A DNA stretch of 64,000 nucleotides from Antedon bifida (taxonomy: Eukaryota > Echinodermata > Crinoidea > Comatulida > Antedonidae): contig OY727100.1 of the NCBI GenBank assembly GCA_963402885.1, positions 20,865,665-20,929,664 of the forward strand, given 5' to 3'. Below, in pieces: positions 59,601-64,000 of this stretch. Made by a program: the position numbers and the translations under genes. The number at the start of each line of letters is the position of its first letter. Positions within the stretch are counted from its first letter, which is position 1. Under the pieces are notes generated by a model. That model had not been told where the DNA came from. It searched no databases and worked only from the letters and a program-made list of their open reading frames with translations.

Positions 59601-62085
59601 AAATATTATATTGGAAATTCTTGCCTGGAGCTAGGCTGTCAAAAGTCATCAAATTACAGCCATTTACTTGTATTAAAATTATATAAGATACTTTGTAATG
59701 AATATCGTGATGGAAAAAATTTGTACTTAACCATATGCGATACTTGCATTGTTTCTGCATCTAAAATGCAATATGTTACAATTTGCTAAAATCAATATGA
59801 CACTTGAAGAACATTGTGTGTCACTTTTAACCATGTATCATATTCAAGGTGTAATTTATTGCTACTTAGTAGTGTACTCACGTTACAGTCGTGATTAAGT
59901 AACAACATCGCTTTGATTTTGTTTTAGTCCTCGTGACAGAGGGTGTACTTTGTCCGTTTATTGGTTTCATTAAATCTGGTGAATGTCACGTTTTGAGACA
60001 AGTAGAAGTGAATCACAAACTCAGAAATGGAAAAGAGGTAAATCATTGCAAATACACTCAATATATTCCAAAACATTTGAATTATTTTTGATGCGCTTAT
60101 TTCCAAGATGTTCCTATTCCTAAAGCTCTGTCTACACTATCCAACTAGTTTGAAAAAAAAGTGTGATGTGCCCAAATGGTATAGTCATGCCTAAATATGG
60201 TAAAGAAATTTAAAGTTGTATTAGCTATTAAGCCTGTTTTCCTGTCGATCGTTAAATTGAAAATAAAATAACGATGATCGAGCCGGACTGCTAATATTTA
60301 CACATTTTTACGCGATCGTTCATAGTTTCTTGGTTGTCTCGAGCGTTGCGGGACACACGGACGTGAAGTATTATAAAACCAAGGCCAGCCACGTGCAGCT
60401 GGGCCCGCATGAAAATTGAAAAAGTTACGGGTTTTGATGCTTCAACCTAGGACTAGCTTTCGTTGATATCTTAATCTAGGCTTACACTAAAGACAAACAT
60501 TAAATTTAATTGGTTTATTATTATAATTTAATTTGACTTACACTTAAAAGTGTACAAAAAAGGTGAAAAACATCGTTGCATTTTAAAAATTCAAGAATTG
60601 TCAGCGCGTACACATTTTTTCACAAACTGCATTGACGTAATTTGTGGACCATTTGATTGGTCAGTTTTAACGATCATAACGATCGTAATCGTTGAAGTTG
60701 AACCGACTACTATCTTCATCTCCTTAATTCGGAACATCATTTGAATAATAGAACAAATCACACATCTACACATAATCAAACATTGTATACTCTATCTCTA
60801 ACAATATTTCAATCTTCTATCGACTAAAGCCGAAGTATAGTCGTTATCTCGGGACCGTTCTATGGTCACCAGCAGGTAGGCTTACTTCATCAAGGCTTCT
60901 ATGAATGGATGACGAGTTGGGAGCAGGAAAGCTAGTAGACCAAACCCAGTACCGTTTTGCTTACGATCATGTGGGAAATTACCTCACGACGATTTTAACG
61001 ATTTTAAAACTTAATAACCCCCTTTTCCTGTCACATCGTTGAATCTGTCAACTCAACGCAACTTAACGCAACTCAACGCAACTTAACGATCGACAGGAAA
61101 ACAGGCTTTAAGAGCCATGTTTCACAATCTATAATCACAACATTGTGTCAGATGATGAATTAATATTTTCTCATTTTTAATGTAATGTGGCTTATAATAT
61201 GTTTCTTGACTATTTATAAAATCTTTTGTAAGATTTCTCCCTCCAAAACAGAACTGCTCAATGCATGAATGCTCTGTTTTGTGTTGCCTGATGGAATGAT
61301 TATTCAAAACATATGAGTTGAATCAAGACAATCTAGCAACCAGGACACTGCGCTCGCCTTGCCAAGATAGGAACTTGAAACAGTCCTTTGATCTTATGTC
61401 TGGCTGCGACAAACACCAACAGTACTTTACTATACATATTCTCCACGACGTACAGTATCGGTTTAAGGGGCGTGGAACTGATCGTGTTGCATCCACAGAT
61501 AAACCCTTTGATCTCCGGAGCTTGGTTAGATTGCCTTGGTTGAATCCACAACCACCCTTATCAAAACCTAAATGATTTTAAACTTTGTCGATATTAACAA
61601 AATATTGTTTTTGCAGGAAAAGCGTTTGAAACAAGTGGTGATGGGTAAATTGACAACATCGCAATCATTTGGTGAGATCAGTGTTTTAGAAGAAGACACG
61701 ATCACATGTTCAATAGTAACTGCTACAGATGTCACTTTAGGAATAATAACACCAGAAAAAATAAGTGGTAATGTTCATATTTTAGTATTATCAAAGAGGC
61801 TTAGTATAATAAATGATAAAAAATACTTTTAAATATTCTATGTTAAAGTTTAAAATTTAATTTCTTAATATTTCAGAATTGGATGAAACAACACGGTCAT
61901 TGCTACTACAGACGAATGAAAAGACATTCGGAAACTTGTCTAAAGATGAGATTTACACAGAATACATTGAGCAAGAGTTACAGAGAGAGTGGTACCAGTT
62001 TAAACAGGGTGTGGTCGTGGATGTGATTAATTCAAGTGGTATCCATCCTGGGTGTGGCAAATGGTCCAAATCTGGTTCACAATAA
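53644..62085 (+). CDS. CNBD1: CNBD1, cyclic nucleotide-binding domain-containing protein
   Basis: Twelve exons: 53644-53830, 54153-54258, 54655-54791, 55448-55619, 56473-56621, 57538-57677, 58071-58132, 58663-58741, 59098-59230, 59928-60037, 61617-61767, 61877-62085; 1635 nt, 544 residues, all phases joining. The N-terminal ~200 residues are unlike anything I know. A first cNMP-like β-roll (GFYIILKGSVV, LGVGDCFGCLEGIEGEE, CEFLKVSSNDYKRI) is followed by a second (VLVTEGVLCPFIGFIKSGEC, QSFGEISVLEEDTITCSIVT). The order and words match my memory of human CNBD1. The second roll keeps FGEIS, but the arginine and alanine of the usual PRxA phosphate-binding cassette are not evident (DTITCSIV instead), so nucleotide binding is doubtful. 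Human CNBD1 is longer at some ends and of unknown function. The start ATG is in exon 1; exons 1-3 are the least certain. Confidence 0.85.
54420..54585 (+). mobile_element. Retroposon 3' tail in CNBD1 intron 2
   Basis: Ends GATGCCGAAATAAATCAAAT and (AAATC)n, the form of a LINE or SINE tail. The 5' limit is a guess. Confidence 0.4.
55102..55316. mobile_element. TIR element family 4, copy 1
   Basis: Contains GTAACCAGGTTTTA near the left and AAACCTGGTTACAACTTG near the right, plus CTTGGGAGATTTTCCACAAA shared with 58268-58622. Ends ATACCTTTTTCAT / GTGAAAAGGTTAT. CNBD1 intron 3. Confidence 0.75.
56690..57450. repeat. 20-bp minisatellite in CNBD1 intron 5, about 38 copies
   Basis: Unit CGTGTTGCCAACGCATTTTC, nearly perfect at the left and drifting towards the right. 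All frames on both strands stay open for long runs because the unit has no stop in any frame. It begins about 70 bp after the exon 5 donor (exon 56473-56621). Confidence 0.95.
58268..58622. mobile_element. TIR element family 4, copy 2
   Basis: Left ATACCCCTTTCATATAAATT and TTGTAACCAGGTTGATCTCC; right AAACCAGGTTACAACTTGTT and GTGAAAAGGGTATT. An internal hairpin CCCGAGATTTCACAG / CTGTGAAATCTCGGG lies near 58491-58530. CNBD1 intron 7. Confidence 0.8.
58805..59042 (+). mobile_element. tRNA-Leu/Ser-type SINE
   Basis: A box TTGCCGAGCGGTTAAGGCAG and B box GGTTCAAGTCA at class II tRNA spacing, then a body with GATAAGGACTTAAAAACTGG and AGGTCCAGTGTACACAT shared with 63390-63603. CNBD1 intron 8. Confidence 0.8.
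59247..59583. mobile_element. MITE family 2, copy in CNBD1 intron 9
   Basis: TTAAAGATATATTGTCCTCC to GGGGGACAATACATCTTTAA, about 337 bp. Confidence 0.8.
60121..60205. mobile_element. MITE family 1, copy 9 (left half)
   Basis: TAAAGCTCTGTCTACACTAT followed by the core GTGTGATGTGCCCAAAT; the right half is missing. Just upstream of the next TIR element, in CNBD1 intron 10. Confidence 0.75.
60229..61110. mobile_element. 882-bp TIR element, CCTGTTTTCCTGTCGATCGTT family
   Basis: Starts TAAGCCTGTTTTCCTGTCGA and ends CGACAGGAAAACAGGCTTTA, a near-perfect inverted repeat of about 25 bp. TA at both ends. Inside are short repeats AACTCAACGCAACTTAACGC near 61050-61090. No transposase frame. CNBD1 intron 10. 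Confidence 0.85.
61318..61575. other. GC-richer patch in CNBD1 intron 10, origin unclear
   Basis: Base composition differs from its surroundings and an 85-codon frame crosses it without any family mark. It could be a decayed SINE; no A or B box pair was found. Confidence 0.3.
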
Positions 62086-62255
62086 TTATTGACAAGGATT
62101 GGTTGTAAATGTCAATAATTATAAAAGGTCTTAGAAAGTGCCAAGTGATCAAAATCTGACTCAATAATTTCTTCCAACAGAGTTTTTGAAAGAAGAGGTG
62201 GTTGTAGATGTCATTTATGTCATACCAAATCTGCTCAAAAACTGACTTGCAATAA
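62009..62255 (+). repeat. Three diverged ~80-bp units over the CNBD1 C-terminus
   Basis: Copy 1 (62009-62090) encodes GVVVDVINSSG and the stop. Copies 2 (about 62099-62170) and 3 (about 62196-62257) keep GGTTGTARATGTC and an end like TCAAAATCTGACTCAATAAT. Confidence 0.6.
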
Positions 62256-62526
62256 TAATATTTTGTAAAAATAATTGTAAAAAATATTCTGTATTTATGT
62301 ATACTTTTTAACATAATTATGTAAAAAATGAAAGTAATCCAATGATATGCATATTTAAGATTGTGGTGACTTAATTAATTTTTATCATTTTTGACTGACA
62401 TACTGTATTTTATGTTTTATTTATATGTTAATGTATTGTACTAGTATTACCAAAGACATAATACGATCATAAAAATTAATGCCTCCATGGTCGAATAGTA
62501 CCAGTACAAAGTGTTTTCAAACTTGC

Positions 62527-62532
62527 AATAAA
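62527..62532 (+). promoter_or_regulatory. Possible CNBD1 polyadenylation signal
   Basis: First AATAAA after the stop codon, about 440 bp downstream. Confidence 0.35.
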
Positions 62533-63389
62533 TAAACAATGCTTGAAAATGAACACATGCCGAAAGTGATGTACAAAAAGTAAAAAGCAGAAAAATAAAG
62601 TAAAACGTTTTGAGGAGAAAAGAAAATCAAAAGAGACACCTTTCGTGACCCAACAAATTGTCTCCTTGTAGAGGTGTCCCAAGCAGGAAAGTTAAGCAAA
62701 GTCAAAATGTTTTGAGGCTGAGAAAATGAAGGTACAGAACCAGCATTAAACGAAGGGACACCTTCATGACCCATGTTTACACAGTAGAGGTGTCTTAAAG
62801 AAGTTCTACTGTATTGGTATCATTTGCTGAGTGAACATTTCAGAGGAGTGCCACTGAGGTACAAGTGACAGACGTGCATCAAGTTTTGTTGACAAAAACA
62901 GAGATATTATCAGTTCCTCATGGCAGAGTCAACACAGTAACAATGAAGATGGTCAGAAGATAAAAATGGCTTCCATTTCTGCTCATATTTTGGTTTTAAA
63001 CAAATACTGTATATAATTTTTTTTCTTTTTTTATATAAAACGTTTGTGATGAACACAAAAAAACATTTTTTCAATACAGTCGATTTATTTTTTATGGTCG
63101 AAAGCATGCATGGAAACTCTTCAATATTTTGTGATAAACACACAATAACTTGTCAATTTTTTTAATGTCTTTTTCCAGTAGGCCTACAAGAGATTCTCTG
63201 TTATAAGATTGGAATACCAAATGAATATTTTCTTGGTAAAAATTAATGTTAAAAGTTTCTTCTTCTTCTTCCAATTTAGTGCAAACTTCAGACTTGAAGA
63301 CTATAGCACTTTGTGAAGCGAGTGAGTTAGTTTTTCGTAAAGACCAATTTGCACAGTGGCTGTGTGTGACAGTGGCTGTGTTTGTGTGG

Positions 63390-63603
63390 ACTAGTACACC
63401 GGGGTAACCCCCTACTCGTCTCGAAAGATGTACTAGGTTCTTTAAAGTGCACATGAGCTATGTGTACACTGGACCTACGGTTTATAGTCCTTATCCGAGA
63501 AGACTCGTTCTACCACCAGAACCATGGAGCGAGTGAGCCTCGAACCCTTGCCGATATTATAATTATGGTTCCACTGTCTTAACCGCTCGGCCACTCACTC
63601 GCC
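63390..63603 (-). mobile_element. tRNA-Leu/Ser-type SINE, second copy
   Basis: On the minus strand: GAGTGGCCGAGCGGTTAAGA (A box), GGTTCGAGGCT (B box), then GGTTCTGGTGGTAGAACGAG and AGGTCCAGTGTACACAT, as at 58805-59042. Confidence 0.85.
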
Positions 63604-64000
63604 GTTTGCATACAGTACTTATATATCATTTTAAAATGTAGTATGCAGTGGAAGACACAGACTTGCTGGTACACAAAAGCATGCTGTGACAAACATATAA
63701 AAACATTTTTATTTGTCAATACTACAAGTGATTCTATGTTATGAAAATAGCAAAATAAATATTTTAACCCTTTAAAAGATTCATTCGGTTAGTAATATAA
63801 AAAAATATATAACAGGTAATTATTTGTTACTACTTTGCGAAAGCCAACTGATAGCGAAACATTTGGTAAATAAAATATTTTTATTTACTTTTACACCCTA
63901 CGGTTGAGATATAATTAACTGTTACATTTTATTTTTTTTATGAATATTTTAATTTTCAAAATGTTTACATTTTGCTTATTGATTTTAACGCCGTGGGGAG

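Larger units (their letters stand above)
62086..64000. other. Downstream flank of CNBD1
   Basis: Contains two decayed copies of the CNBD1 3' coding end (62099-62255), a polyadenylation signal (62527) and a SINE (63390-63603). A direct repeat of about 60-70 bp is visible between the ACCTTTCGTGACCCAACAAA (62639) and ACCTTCATGACCCATGTTTA (62760) regions. No further gene seen. Confidence 0.5.

Noticed and set aside
61318-61575. 85-codon frame in CNBD1 intron 10
   Set aside because: No splice sites in phase with neighbouring CNBD1 exons and no recognisable domain.

Overview
This is an AT-rich, intron-rich animal nuclear window. Gene content, repeat types and the very frequent word TAGGCCTA fit an invertebrate deuterostome, most likely an echinoderm; the species is inferred, not shown. 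Every multi-exon gene below was read by hand from splice signals, reading phase and family motifs, so exon edges are accurate to a base or two where a junction is clear.

Layout. 293-1134 (-): first three coding exons of a MATE transporter, running off the left edge. 3743-13471 (-): a membrane-anchored CAP protein (signal peptide, CAP, EGF-like, ShKT, one TM); a young, broken LTR element (5939-9726) sits antisense in its third intron. 13.5-22.8 kb has no host gene and is dominated by a ~6 kb foldback element (about 15868-21811). 22841-34276 and 35868-44071 (-): two tandem paralogues, each with 18 coding exons, for DEG/ENaC (ASC) channels whose extracellular domain carries seven LDL-receptor class A modules. 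45254-48417 (-): CCDC113 (CFAP263), a ciliary coiled-coil protein. 49216-50061 and 51413-52270 (+): two intronless tandem rhodopsin-type GPCR paralogues. 53644-62085 (+): CNBD1, a cyclic-nucleotide-binding-domain protein, 12 exons. The last 1.9 kb holds CNBD1 downstream sequence and a SINE.

Non-coding DNA is rich in short inverted-repeat elements. One MITE family (TIR starts TAAAGCTCTGTCTACACTAT) has nine copies, seven of them in introns of the two channel genes. Other TIR families, tRNA-derived SINEs, a 5S-rRNA-derived SINE, LINE 3' ends and several minisatellites are listed. Three repeats touch gene structure: a tandem array that duplicates a 5' splice site of the CAP gene, a TIR that supplies the last codons and stop of the second GPCR, and a MITE end 16 nt from a 3' splice site of a channel exon.

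The genes do not form one pathway. The two strongest local themes are tandem duplication (channels, GPCRs) and colonisation of introns by small DNA elements.
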